Notes: generated by a model from the letters alone, not told the origin. A DNA stretch of 64,000 bases from Chryseobacterium kimseyorum (GCF_025971945.1 NZ_JAPDHW010000002.1:124001-188000); one strand, 5' to 3'. Counted from the stretch's first letter, positions 44,113-51,796 are shown. Translations and numbers: made by a program.

Positions 44113-44119
44113 ATATTTG
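44112..44119 (+). promoter_or_regulatory. -7 promoter element TATATTTG
   Basis: TATATTTG follows the T-tract of the preceding terminator directly and lies 31 bases before the ATG at 44151. Confidence 0.62.
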
Positions 44120-44150
44120 TACACTTTAAAAAAATAGAAAAAATAGAAGT

Positions 44151-44582
44151 ATGGATCTTTACAAAATTTTACTGAGCGCACATAAAGGCTTTGCCTATCT
44201 GGAGCTTGCTTTAACCTCTTTATTTATTATCGCACTCTTAACTGTAATGTTCGGATACAGTGGTAAAGTAAACAAGTTTTTGAAAAAAATCACGCTTTTT
44301 ACGATGATTTTCTTTCACGTACAATTCTTAATCGGTATTGTAATGTTGATCATGAATTTTACAAAAGGTCTGGATATGGGATCAGTGATGAAAAACGCTG
44401 ACTTGAGATTTCAGTATGTAGAGCACCCGTTTTCTATGTTAATCGCTGCTGTTTTAATGACCATCATCAATAAAAAAGTAAAATCTAATGACACTATTTC
44501 TTTAGGAATCGTGATTATGGGATTAATCGCAGTAGGTTTATTTGCATTTGCATTTCCATGGACCAGAGTCTTTGGAGCTTAA
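44151..44582 (+). CDS. Small membrane protein with four predicted spans, unknown function
   Basis: A 143-residue inner-membrane protein with four hydrophobic spans at about residues 15-37, 46-68, 91-108 and 117-135. A His in SAHKGFAYLELA, one in FFHVQFLIGIVM and one in VEHPFSMLIAA lie in or near spans, a pattern that would suit haem or metal binding as in cytochrome b-like small proteins, but no named family was recognised. asd starts 31 bases after its stop, so the two may share the promoter at 44112. Confidence 0.75.
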   Translation: MDLYKILLSAHKGFAYLELALTSLFIIALLTVMFGYSGKVNKFLKKITLFTMIFFHVQFLIGIVMLIMNFTKGLDMGSVMKNADLRFQYVEHPFSMLIAAVLMTIINKKVKSNDTISLGIVIMGLIAVGLFAFAFPWTRVFGA

Positions 44583-44613
44583 TTATATATTAATTTAATT
44601 TTTTTAAACAACA

Positions 44614-45606
44614 ATGAAAGTAGCTGTAGTAGGTTCAACAGGAATGGTTGGACAAGTGATGCTTAAAGTTCTCGAAGAGAGAAATTTCCCTGTAACAGAA
44701 TTAATTCCGGTAGCTTCGGAAAGATCTATTGGTAAACAGGTGAAGTATAAACAGGTAGATTACACTATCGTAAGCATCGACGACGCTATAGCTGCCAAAC
44801 CTGATATCGCAATCTTCTCTGCCGGTGGATCAACTTCTTTAGAGTATGCCTCAAAATTTGCCGAAGCAGGAATTACCGTAATCGATAATTCTTCAGCATG
44901 GAGAATGGATCCTACTAAAAAATTAGTCGTTCCTGAAATCAATGCGGATGTTTTAACAAAAGAAGACAAGATCATTGCGAATCCAAACTGTTCTACCATT
45001 CAGTTGGTAATGGTTTTAGGCCCGTTGAATAAAAAATATGACTTAAAAAGAGTTATTGTTTCTACATATCAGTCTGTAACAGGAACCGGTAAAGCAGCAG
45101 TTGATCAGCTGAATGCTGAAATCGCAGGTGACGATTCTGTTGCTAAAGTGTATCCTTATCAAATCTTTAAAAATGCATTGCCACACTGTGACGTATTTGC
45201 TGATGATGATTACACAAAGGAAGAAATTAAATTGATGAAAGAGCCTAAGAAAATTTTAGGTGACGATACATTCAATTTAACAGCAACTGCAGTGAGAGTT
45301 CCGGTACAGGGCGGCCACTCTGAAAGCGTGAACATCGAATTTGAAAACGAATTTGAGCTTGACGAAGTAAGAAAAATCTTATCAGAAACTCCGGGAGTAA
45401 TCGTAATGGATAATGTTAAAAACAACGAGTATCCAATGCCACTCTACTCAGAAGGTAAAGACGAGGTATTCGTGGGAAGAATCCGAAGAGATCTCTCACA
45501 GCCAAAAACGCTTAACCTCTGGATTGTAGCAGACAATCTGCGAAAAGGCGCTGCAACCAACGCAGTACAAATTGCAGAATACTTAGTAGCAAATAACTTA
45601 GTATAA
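44614..45606 (+). CDS. asd: Aspartate-semialdehyde dehydrogenase
   Basis: A 330-residue enzyme reducing aspartyl phosphate to the semialdehyde for lysine, threonine, methionine and diaminopimelate synthesis. The NADP site MKVAVVGSTGMVGQVMLKVL starts the protein. Catalytic Cys126 is in IIANPNCSTIQLVMVL, QSVTGTGKAAVDQL is the active-site loop, and VRVPVQGGHSESVNIEFENE carries the substrate residues. A terminator follows at 45621. Confidence 0.95.
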   Translation: MKVAVVGSTGMVGQVMLKVLEERNFPVTELIPVASERSIGKQVKYKQVDYTIVSIDDAIAAKPDIAIFSAGGSTSLEYASKFAEAGITVIDNSSAWRMDPTKKLVVPEINADVLTKEDKIIANPNCSTIQLVMVLGPLNKKYDLKRVIVSTYQSVTGTGKAAVDQLNAEIAGDDSVAKVYPYQIFKNALPHCDVFADDDYTKEEIKLMKEPKKILGDDTFNLTATAVRVPVQGGHSESVNIEFENEFELDEVRKILSETPGVIVMDNVKNNEYPMPLYSEGKDEVFVGRIRRDLSQPKTLNLWIVADNLRKGAATNAVQIAEYLVANNLV

Positions 45607-45620
45607 ACTAACAAAAAAGA

Positions 45621-45651
45621 AAAGAGTCTCCAAAAAGAGATTCTTTTTTTT
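45621..45651 (+). terminator. Terminator of asd
   Basis: AAAGAGTCTC pairs with GAGATTCTTT (one G-U pair) around loop CAAAAA, followed by T. Confidence 0.85.
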
Positions 45652-45839
45652 ATCAAAGGGCTTTTGATATTATTCAGAACCCCTGGCCATCAAAGTCCCA
45701 AAGGGACGCTTTAACAAAGGATAGGATTAAATCCTATCAAAAAAACATTTCAACACTCCCGTCTCTCATAGCTGAGACTGATAGTGAAACGTTCAAAAAC
45801 ATAGGAAGAATTCCTAAAATAATATCACAAAGTGATATT
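45651..45839. repeat. Array of small perfect hairpins between asd and the CDF gene
   Basis: Six short inverted repeats stand one after another: TATCAAA/TTTGATA (45651-45669), GTCCC/GGGAC (45695-45707), GATAGGATT/AATCCTATC (45720-45738), TCTCA/TGAGA (45764-45777), TAGGAA/TTCCTA (45802-45816) and AATATCAC/GTGATATT (45821-45839). Loops are one to five bases. Spacers are 10 to 26 bases, with no T-tracts behind the stems, so they are not ordinary terminators. The last one ends 15 bases before the CDF start codon. A dispersed, REP-like intergenic element is a likely explanation. Confidence 0.75.
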
Positions 45840-45854
45840 AAGATTAATAAAAAA

Positions 45855-46850
45855 ATGACAACTAAAAATACCAATCAGGATAAAATAGGTTTCCAAAGGC
45901 TCATTGCCGTTTTCGGAATAATTTTATTCGTCGGAAAAATTGTAGCATGGAAACTTACAAATTCCGATGCCGTATTTTCTGATGCCATGGAAAGTATCGT
46001 CAATGTCATCAGTGCTTTTATGGGGCTGTATTCTCTACACTTGGCTTCCAAACCAAAAGACGAAGACCATCCGTACGGTCATGGTAAAGTAGAATTTGTC
46101 ACCGCAGGAATAGAGGGAGCCCTCATTGCCATCGCCGGACTGATGATCATCTACGAAGGAATCAACAGTTTGGTAACGGGAAGAGTTTTGAAAGGTCTTG
46201 ATTGGGGAATTGCCATCATAGCAGTTACTGCGGTTATCAATTACTTACTGGGCTACATTTCCATTAAAAAGGGCGAAAAAGAAAGCTCTCTAGTTCTGAT
46301 CGCTTCCGGGAAACATCTACAGTCCGACACCTTTACCACTTTGGGAGTCGTGGTGAGTTTAATTGTAGTATATTTTACAAAAATCTACTGGATTGATTCC
46401 GTAGTCGCTCTCATCTTCGGCTTTTACATTATTTTTGTGGGCTACAAAATTGTCCGTAAGTCTTTGAGCGGAATTATGGATGAGCAGAACCCGGAACTTC
46501 TCAACAGCATCATCGATCTATTAGAAAAAAACAGACATACAGAATGGATCGACATTCACAACATGAAAATCCAGCAGTTTGGCGCCTCTCTACACATTGA
46601 TGCCCACATTACTCTGCCTTGGTATTACAGCCTTCGTGATGCTCATAATGAGATGGAAAAAGTAATCCTCCTTCTGGCAAAAAACACAAAACGAACCGTA
46701 GAATTCAATTTCCATATGGATGACTGCAAACCCATCTCCTGCCCCGTTTGTCAGATTCTGGACTGTCCGGTTCGTGAACAGCCTTTTGTAAAAAAGGTAA
46801 AATGGACTGCCGAAAATGTTACCAGAGTTGAAAAACATACTGTAGTGTAA
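45855..46850 (+). CDS. Cation diffusion facilitator (CDF) transporter
   Basis: A 331-residue CDF exporter for divalent metals. Transmembrane site A appears as AVFSDAMESIVNVIS (span 2) and SGKHLQSDTFTTLGV (span 5); HPYGHGKVEFVTAGIEG is the conserved loop after span 2. Six spans end near residue 205, then a cytoplasmic ferredoxin-like domain contains HIDAHITLPWYYSL. The C-terminus adds a Cys-rich stretch, CKPISCPVCQILDC, likely an extra metal site. The metal specificity cannot be read. The hairpin array lies directly upstream. Confidence 0.92.
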   Translation: MTTKNTNQDKIGFQRLIAVFGIILFVGKIVAWKLTNSDAVFSDAMESIVNVISAFMGLYSLHLASKPKDEDHPYGHGKVEFVTAGIEGALIAIAGLMIIYEGINSLVTGRVLKGLDWGIAIIAVTAVINYLLGYISIKKGEKESSLVLIASGKHLQSDTFTTLGVVVSLIVVYFTKIYWIDSVVALIFGFYIIFVGYKIVRKSLSGIMDEQNPELLNSIIDLLEKNRHTEWIDIHNMKIQQFGASLHIDAHITLPWYYSLRDAHNEMEKVILLLAKNTKRTVEFNFHMDDCKPISCPVCQILDCPVREQPFVKKVKWTAENVTRVEKHTVV

Positions 46851-46872
46851 TTGTCTTAATAAAGAGGTTTTT

Positions 46873-46986
46873 TTAGGAGCTGTTTCCGGCTCTTCGCTCA
46901 TACTCCTCACACAGCCGCTTATTCTCAGGTCACTGAAATTGGCCAACGCTTGTTGCGGGGTAACCGCTGCGATCCGGGCTATCACA
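46873..46986. repeat. Candidate dispersed intergenic element
   Basis: The stretch from about 46873 to 46986 is visibly more GC-rich than its surroundings and does not code convincingly. It contains GGAGCTGTTTCCGGCTCTTC at one end and CCGCTGCGATCCGGGCTA at the other. From memory these ends resemble a family of noncoding sequences repeated between genes in flavobacterial genomes, but I cannot verify that here. The rest up to 47131 shows nothing recognisable. Confidence 0.4.
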
Positions 46987-47131
46987 GTATATGCTCATCA
47001 TATTAAAAATGGGTGCGCAGTTTTAAGGTTCTCTTCTCACAGTACAACACATTCATTTCGCAATAACGGGGTTATGAATGTGCACTTATTTCAAACTGAA
47101 TGCAGTAAAAATTGAATTTCGAAAGATGCTT

Positions 47132-47578
47132 TTATCCGTTTTGAGTGTTTCTCAATAACAGTTGCCTTCTGTAATAAAACAGAGGCACAATTAGAAGCAG
47201 GATCAGAGGCTGTATAACAAACCGTCTCATATAAAAAGAAAAGAGGTATCCTATTTCAAATCTGTCGTAAATACAGTACAGATAAATAGGAAAAGTGATC
47301 GCGAAAATAATAGAGATTAAAATAGCTCCCTGAACCGTCCATTCTTTATTTTTAAATAAAAAGCGAATAATTACGCATGAAAAAAACAGGTTTAAAACAA
47401 ATCTGAATATGTGCCCGACAATCAGCTTAATCCATTCAAATTCAGGAAAAGTACTATTTTTATTCGCCTCATGAAAATAGTTTAAAAACGGATCATAAAA
47501 AATCTGATCTTCCAGCATTCTCACGCCAACAAGCCCGCAAAGTCCTGCGAATACTAAAAACCAACTAAGAATTCTCAT
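47132..47578 (-). CDS. Exosortase F system-associated protein
   Basis: A 148-residue membrane protein with about four hydrophobic spans (near residues 4-18, 48-68, 82-102 and 118-140) and a loop rich in aromatic and acidic residues (MLEDQIFYDPFLNYFHEANK). The protein size, spans and its position next to xrtF match the exosortase F system-associated family. It overlaps the end of xrtF by 14 bases, so both are translated from one mRNA. Its role is unknown; a partner of XrtF in handling its substrate is inferred from linkage. Confidence 0.82.
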   Translation of the reverse strand: MRILSWFLVFAGLCGLVGVRMLEDQIFYDPFLNYFHEANKNSTFPEFEWIKLIVGHIFRFVLNLFFSCVIIRFLFKNKEWTVQGAILISIIFAITFPIYLYCIYDRFEIGYLFSFYMRRFVIQPLILLLIVPLFYYRRQLLLRNTQNG

Positions 47579-48095
47579 TTTTTAAAGCAAAAAATTTAAT
47601 CCAGATTAGCCAAAGAATCACTACACTTCCATAAATAACAGCAGGGAATAGGTAATCGTGGGCTCCTTTACTGTACTGCGGATAATCACGGGTTACAATA
47701 TTCAGTCCGGCGATTCTAAGAACATTCATAATGTAAAGGGCAAGAAGTCCGGCAGTGGCAAAAACGAAAGTTTTAGTTCCTTTAAAAAAAGCAAACACAA
47801 AAGAAAGAAAAAGGATCATTATAGATATCGCATTGCACCCTTCCACCATTCTTGTGACATATTCTTTTTTTACATAAAAATAAACCTGCTCATTCGCAAC
47901 ATCATCATACAACAGGGTCGCATAATTAAGTTTATTTTGAATAAACATGACATGATCAGCTATAACACGGGAAAAAGGATCAAGGCCCTGCGCCTTAAAA
48001 CTGTTCAGGTAAAACTGATATGCGAATAACAGCACCACGTAGATGATGATGAATCGCAACAGAATTCCTAAAACAGGCTTAAAGTCCTTTAGCAT
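47565..48095 (-). CDS. xrtF: Exosortase family protein XrtF
   Basis: A 176-residue polytopic membrane protease-transpeptidase. The exosortase triad is visible: Cys87 in RMVEGCNAISIMILF, Arg127 in YIMNVLRIAGLNI and His146 in SKGAHDYLFPAVIYG, each at the edge of a hydrophobic span. Exosortases cut C-terminal sorting tails in the inner membrane and are the Gram-negative counterparts of sortases. No obvious PEP-CTERM-like substrate is in this window. The start codon is four bases after a TATCTTTG element, and the gene is divergent from the AmgK-like kinase. Confidence 0.88.
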   Translation of the reverse strand: MLKDFKPVLGILLRFIIIYVVLLFAYQFYLNSFKAQGLDPFSRVIADHVMFIQNKLNYATLLYDDVANEQVYFYVKKEYVTRMVEGCNAISIMILFLSFVFAFFKGTKTFVFATAGLLALYIMNVLRIAGLNIVTRDYPQYSKGAHDYLFPAVIYGSVVILWLIWIKFFALKNENS

Positions 48096-48099
48096 GTTG

Positions 48100-48107
48100 C
48101 AAAGATA
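48100..48107 (-). promoter_or_regulatory. -7 promoter element TATCTTTG of xrtF, leaderless start
   Basis: Minus-strand TATCTTTG ends four bases before the xrtF ATG at 48095. Confidence 0.65.
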
Positions 48108-48127
48108 AAAATTCGGGCGTAAATTAC

Positions 48128-48135
48128 TATATTTG
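48128..48135 (+). promoter_or_regulatory. -7 promoter element TATATTTG of the AmgK-like gene
   Basis: TATATTTG lies ten bases before the ATG at 48146. With the element at 48100 it makes a compact divergent promoter of about 35 bases. Confidence 0.62.
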
Positions 48136-48145
48136 TTACCATATT

Positions 48146-49177
48146 ATGACTTTTGAAAACGCAAAAAGATTTTTTGAAAACCATTTTGGCGAAAAATCAA
48201 CTGAATTTGTCACATTAGCTCAAAGCGGTTCTGCAAGAGTTAACTTTCGGGCTGAAAATCAAAACGGTAAGTACATCATTACCTACAACGAAAATACTCT
48301 GGAAAACGAGAGTTTCCTGTATTTTTCTGAGGTCTTCTCTACTTTAAAACTAAATACTCCGAAAATTTACAAGGTTTCTGATGACAGAAAAATGTACATT
48401 CAGCAATATCTGGGTAACGACACCCTTTCGGAAATTATTTTCAAAGAAGGGCAGTCAGAAAATGTTGAATCTTTGGTTAAGGAAACTTTAGAAAAACTTT
48501 TTCAGCTGCAGATTCAAACGCAGGATCAGATCGATTACACCCAAACTTTTGAATACGAAAGTTATGATGACTTACCGGTAATGCATGATTTGTACTACTT
48601 TAAAAATTTCGTTGCCGATGTTTTAGAGCTCGAATATCATAAATCATCACTGTTAAAAGAATTTAAAAAACTTGTCAACCTCATCGAAAATCTTGAGCCA
48701 AAAGGCTTGATGATCCGCGATTTCCAGGCGAGAAATATTATGGTAAATGAGCGTAATGAAGTTTCATTTATCGATTATCAATCAGCTATGAGAGGTCCTT
48801 TGATGTATGATGTGATTTCTTTTCTGTTTCAGGCTAAAGCTAATTTTCCGGAGGAATTTAAAAACAGAATGCTGGAATTTTATCTTCAACAGTTTGAAAA
48901 TAAAGAAATTCAATCTCAACTAAAAGATTCGGTTAAACCAATTCAACTAATGAGATTCTTACAGGTTCTCGGTGCCTATGGCTTCCGTGGTTTGATCCAG
49001 AGAAAGCAACATTTTATTGCAAGTATTGATAAAGGAATAGAAAACATTACGGTATTTTCAGAAAACTGGGAAGACATGAAAAATTATCCTGAACTGAATA
49101 AAGTAATCGGACAGTTAAATTCAGATAAAATAAAATTGAAAATTGAAGAGATTTTGAACCATGATGAGAAGATTTAA
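48146..49177 (+). CDS. amgK: Phosphotransferase resembling anomeric MurNAc/GlcNAc kinase AmgK
   Basis: A 343-residue aminoglycoside-phosphotransferase-fold kinase. The catalytic loop RDFQARNIM contains Asp192 and Asn197; the metal-binding Asp210 lies in SFIDYQSAMRGPLMYDVISF. This wording matches the AmgK/COG3178 group rather than true antibiotic kinases. AmgK phosphorylates MurNAc or GlcNAc at C1 in peptidoglycan salvage; the product is used by MurU, and a MurU-like gene lies two genes downstream. In the catalytic loop the usual His of HRD is Ile. The identification rests on motif wording and linkage. Confidence 0.75.
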   Translation: MTFENAKRFFENHFGEKSTEFVTLAQSGSARVNFRAENQNGKYIITYNENTLENESFLYFSEVFSTLKLNTPKIYKVSDDRKMYIQQYLGNDTLSEIIFKEGQSENVESLVKETLEKLFQLQIQTQDQIDYTQTFEYESYDDLPVMHDLYYFKNFVADVLELEYHKSSLLKEFKKLVNLIENLEPKGLMIRDFQARNIMVNERNEVSFIDYQSAMRGPLMYDVISFLFQAKANFPEEFKNRMLEFYLQQFENKEIQSQLKDSVKPIQLMRFLQVLGAYGFRGLIQRKQHFIASIDKGIENITVFSENWEDMKNYPELNKVIGQLNSDKIKLKIEEILNHDEKI

Positions 49178-49291
49178 AGTTTAGATTTCAATGCAATAAC
49201 TGGAATGCTTTCAATCTTCAACTAAAAAAACGTTTATATTGAAATCATATTCCATCATCATTTATCAACCAAAAAATTTAAAATAAAAAAT

Positions 49292-49702
49292 ATGCTACAC
49301 ATAGACATCCATAGTTTTTCATACAAGAAAGGAGGAATACCCAAAGACGATTCCGGTAACGGCGGTGGCTTCACGTTCGACTGCCGTGGAATTTTAAACC
49401 CGGGAAGAGTGGAAGAATATAAAATTCAAACAGGAAACGACATCGGTGTTCAGGAATATCTTGAAACAAAAACCGATATGCCGAAATTTTTAGAATTAAT
49501 TAAAAGCATGGTTTCCATCAACATCGACAATTATTTGGGAAGAGGTTTTGAAAATCTTCAGATCAATTTCGGATGTACGGGAGGGCAACACAGATCAGTA
49601 TATTCAGCCATTAAAATCGCTCACTTTATCGAAGAAAAATATGGTGAGAAAGTAGAAATCAGTCTGCACCACGACGAGCAGCATCAACTAAATAATAGAT
49701 AA
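49292..49702 (+). CDS. Stand-alone RapZ C-terminal-domain protein
   Basis: A 136-residue protein equal to the C-terminal domain of RapZ without the N-terminal P-loop ATPase domain. The family signature FGCTGGQHRSVYSA is at residues 93-106, and FDCRGILNPGRVEEY near 29 matches the RapZ domain start. In E. coli this domain binds glucosamine-6-phosphate and small RNAs to control GlmS. It lies between AmgK-like and MurU-like genes, suggesting that it senses or controls amino-sugar metabolism here. The GlmZ/GlmY RNA circuit is not expected in Bacteroidota, so the target is unknown. Confidence 0.82.
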   Translation: MLHIDIHSFSYKKGGIPKDDSGNGGGFTFDCRGILNPGRVEEYKIQTGNDIGVQEYLETKTDMPKFLELIKSMVSINIDNYLGRGFENLQINFGCTGGQHRSVYSAIKIAHFIEEKYGEKVEISLHHDEQHQLNNR

Positions 49703-49767
49703 TCCCTGATAATCAATAAAAGATTATTTTATTATCGGTTATTATTCATCATCTATCAATCATAAAC

Positions 49768-50481
49768 ATGAAGGCATTAATTTTTGCAGCAGGAAAAGGC
49801 ACTAGACTGAAACCTTTTACAGATCACCATCCAAAGGCTTTGGCGAAAGTCAACGGCATCGCGCTTTTAGAAAGAAATATTACTTATCTTAAGGGTTTTG
49901 GAATTACAGATTTCGTGATTAACGTGCACCATTTCGGCGGGCAGATTGTAGATTTCCTGAAAAAGAACGGCAATTTTAATTGTAAAATTGAAGTTTCAGA
50001 TGAGTCTGAAGAACTTTTGGAAACCGGCGGTGGTTTGGTTTTCGCTAAGAGATTTCTTGATCATGGAGAAGACTTCATTATTATGAATGCTGACATCCTT
50101 ACCGACATTAATATAAATAATTTAGTAGAATACCATAAGAAGATTAAAGATTTTGCTACTTTAGCAGTATCAGACAGAGAAAGTTCGAGAAAATTATTAT
50201 TCAACGACGATTTGGTTTTAAGAGGATGGCTGAATGTGCAGACGGGAGAGCAGCGGTTGGCAGAATTTAATAAAGGATTTAAACCTTATGCTTTTAGCGG
50301 TGTGCACTGCATCAATCCTGTAATTTTTGATAAAATTAAACGAACGGGAAAATTTTCCGTGATGGAAGAATATCTGGATCTGATGCAGACCGAAAAAATT
50401 CACGGTTTTCTGCATGACAGCTTACTGATAGATGTGGGAAGGCCAGCTTCTGTAATAGAGGCTGAAAAATATTTTAAATAA
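49768..50481 (+). CDS. murU: Nucleotidyltransferase resembling MurU
   Basis: A 237-residue sugar-phosphate nucleotidyltransferase. The signature MKALIFAAGKGTRLKPFTDH with Lys23 in HHPKALAKVNG binds the nucleotide, ELLETGGGLVFAKRFL is near residue 85 and the metal Asp lies in FIIMNADILTDI near 112. MurU uses MurNAc-1-phosphate and UTP to make UDP-MurNAc, bypassing the early de novo steps. The AmgK-like kinase two genes upstream favours MurU over other NDP-sugar transferases. The LOG-family gene follows after 6 bases, in the same operon. Confidence 0.78.
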   Translation: MKALIFAAGKGTRLKPFTDHHPKALAKVNGIALLERNITYLKGFGITDFVINVHHFGGQIVDFLKKNGNFNCKIEVSDESEELLETGGGLVFAKRFLDHGEDFIIMNADILTDININNLVEYHKKIKDFATLAVSDRESSRKLLFNDDLVLRGWLNVQTGEQRLAEFNKGFKPYAFSGVHCINPVIFDKIKRTGKFSVMEEYLDLMQTEKIHGFLHDSLLIDVGRPASVIEAEKYFK

Positions 50482-50487
50482 AAAACA

Positions 50488-51240
50488 ATGGGAATTGAAG
50501 GAAGCAGGGATGAGAGTTTACAAAATCCTGAATTAGATATTAACGAATCAATATTACACAATAGTTTCAGACAAAAAACATGGGATGAGATCGTGACCAA
50601 AGACAGCTGGATGGTTTTTAAAATCATGGCTGAATTTGTAGATGGCTACGAAAGAATGGCTAAAATAGGTCCGTGTGTTTCAATTTTCGGCTCTGCAAGA
50701 CTAAAACCTGAGAGTAAATACTATCAGATGGCTGCAGAGATTGCTGAAAAAATTACGAAAGTAGGTTTCGGTATTATTACCGGAGGAGGCCCGGGAATTA
50801 TGGAGGCTGGAAACAAAGGTGCTTTCAACGCGCAGGGAAAATCGATAGGACTGAATATTGATTTACCATTTGAGCAGCACTTCAATCCTTACATCAACAA
50901 AATGTATTCACTTAATTTCGATTATTTCTTTGTTCGAAAAGTGATGTTTGTAAAATATTCACAAGGTTTTATCGTGATGCCAGGAGGTTTCGGAACTTTG
51001 GATGAATTGACGGAAGCCATTACTTTAATTCAAACCAATAAAATCGGAAAGTTTCCCATTGTTTTGGTGGGATCTGAATTTTGGGGTGGTTTACTTGACT
51101 GGTTTAAAGCTACTTTATTAAAAGATGGAATGATTTCTGCGGACGATCTTGATCTTTACCGTGTGGTAGATAGTGCTGATGAAGCTGTAGAGCACATTAA
51201 GGCTTTCTATGAAAAATACGCGGTTAATGTTAACTTTTAA
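50488..51240 (+). CDS. LOG/TIGR00730-family Rossmann-fold nucleotide hydrolase
   Basis: A 250-residue protein of the LOG family, formerly annotated as lysine decarboxylase-like. The two signatures are TGGGPGIMEAGNKGA at residues 98-112 and MPGGFGTLDELTEA at 164-177. Members cleave nucleoside 5'-monophosphates to base and ribose-5-phosphate, with cytokinin activation as the known case in plants and some bacteria. There is an extra N-terminal extension of about 60 residues. It starts 6 bases after the MurU-like gene, so a nucleotide-salvage role is suggested; the natural substrate is uncertain. Confidence 0.87.
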   Translation: MGIEGSRDESLQNPELDINESILHNSFRQKTWDEIVTKDSWMVFKIMAEFVDGYERMAKIGPCVSIFGSARLKPESKYYQMAAEIAEKITKVGFGIITGGGPGIMEAGNKGAFNAQGKSIGLNIDLPFEQHFNPYINKMYSLNFDYFFVRKVMFVKYSQGFIVMPGGFGTLDELTEAITLIQTNKIGKFPIVLVGSEFWGGLLDWFKATLLKDGMISADDLDLYRVVDSADEAVEHIKAFYEKYAVNVNF

Positions 51241-51247
51241 TTGGCAT

Positions 51248-51255
51248 TATATTTG
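51248..51255 (+). promoter_or_regulatory. -7 promoter element TATATTTG
   Basis: TATATTTG immediately after the LOG-gene stop codon probably drives the gene at 51299. Confidence 0.58.
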
Positions 51256-51298
51256 AGCCAAATACTTTCACAAGATGATTAACAATCAAGAAATTAAG

Positions 51299-51769
51299 AT
51301 GAAAAAATTTTTATACATATCGGGTATTTTATCATTATTTGCGCTCATGAGTTTCATGACAGTGGATTTCTTCTCATCAATGACTAAAGTCGATTATATT
51401 GACGGTAGCAAAACTTTGAAATTCACAACAAAGATAAATACAAGCCATATCTCGGATGCTATTAAAATCAACCGTAGCACGGCGGGTTTTGAGGCCGAAG
51501 TGAAGAAATACGTCAACAACAATTTTGATGTGTATGTTAATGGTTCTCCGAAAACCCTTACTTTTACAGGAAGTCAGGTAAGCGGAGAAACAGTATGGGT
51601 ATATTTTGAAACCGGAGGCGTTTCGGATGTCAGCAGCTTAAAAATAAAAAACAGTATTCTTTTAAGCGCATTTCCGAAGCAGATTAATCTGGTAAACATT
51701 GCCTACAAAGGAGCTCTTAAAACCATGAATTTCCAACGCGGGAAAGAGGTAAATGAGGTTTCTTTCTAA
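51299..51769 (+). CDS. Secreted DUF6702-like protein, unknown function
   Basis: About 156 residues from the ATG at 51299, whose N-terminus MKKFLYISGILSLFALMSFM is a signal peptide or anchor; an upstream in-frame ATG at 51275 would add eight polar residues. The mature part is strand-rich (MTKVDYIDGSKTLKFTTKIN, VWVYFETGG, NSILLSAFPKQINLVNI) and recalls DUF6702 proteins. No catalytic motif is visible. It has its own -7 element and a terminator, so it stands alone. Confidence 0.7.
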   Translation: MKKFLYISGILSLFALMSFMTVDFFSSMTKVDYIDGSKTLKFTTKINTSHISDAIKINRSTAGFEAEVKKYVNNNFDVYVNGSPKTLTFTGSQVSGETVWVYFETGGVSDVSSLKIKNSILLSAFPKQINLVNIAYKGALKTMNFQRGKEVNEVSF

Positions 51770-51796
51770 TAAGAATTTTCAGTTTAAATAATACAG

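Noticed and set aside
46590..46985. Minus-strand frame of 131 codons overlapping the CDF gene end
   Set aside because: It runs antisense through the end of the CDF gene and into the GC-rich block; no family similarity was recognised.
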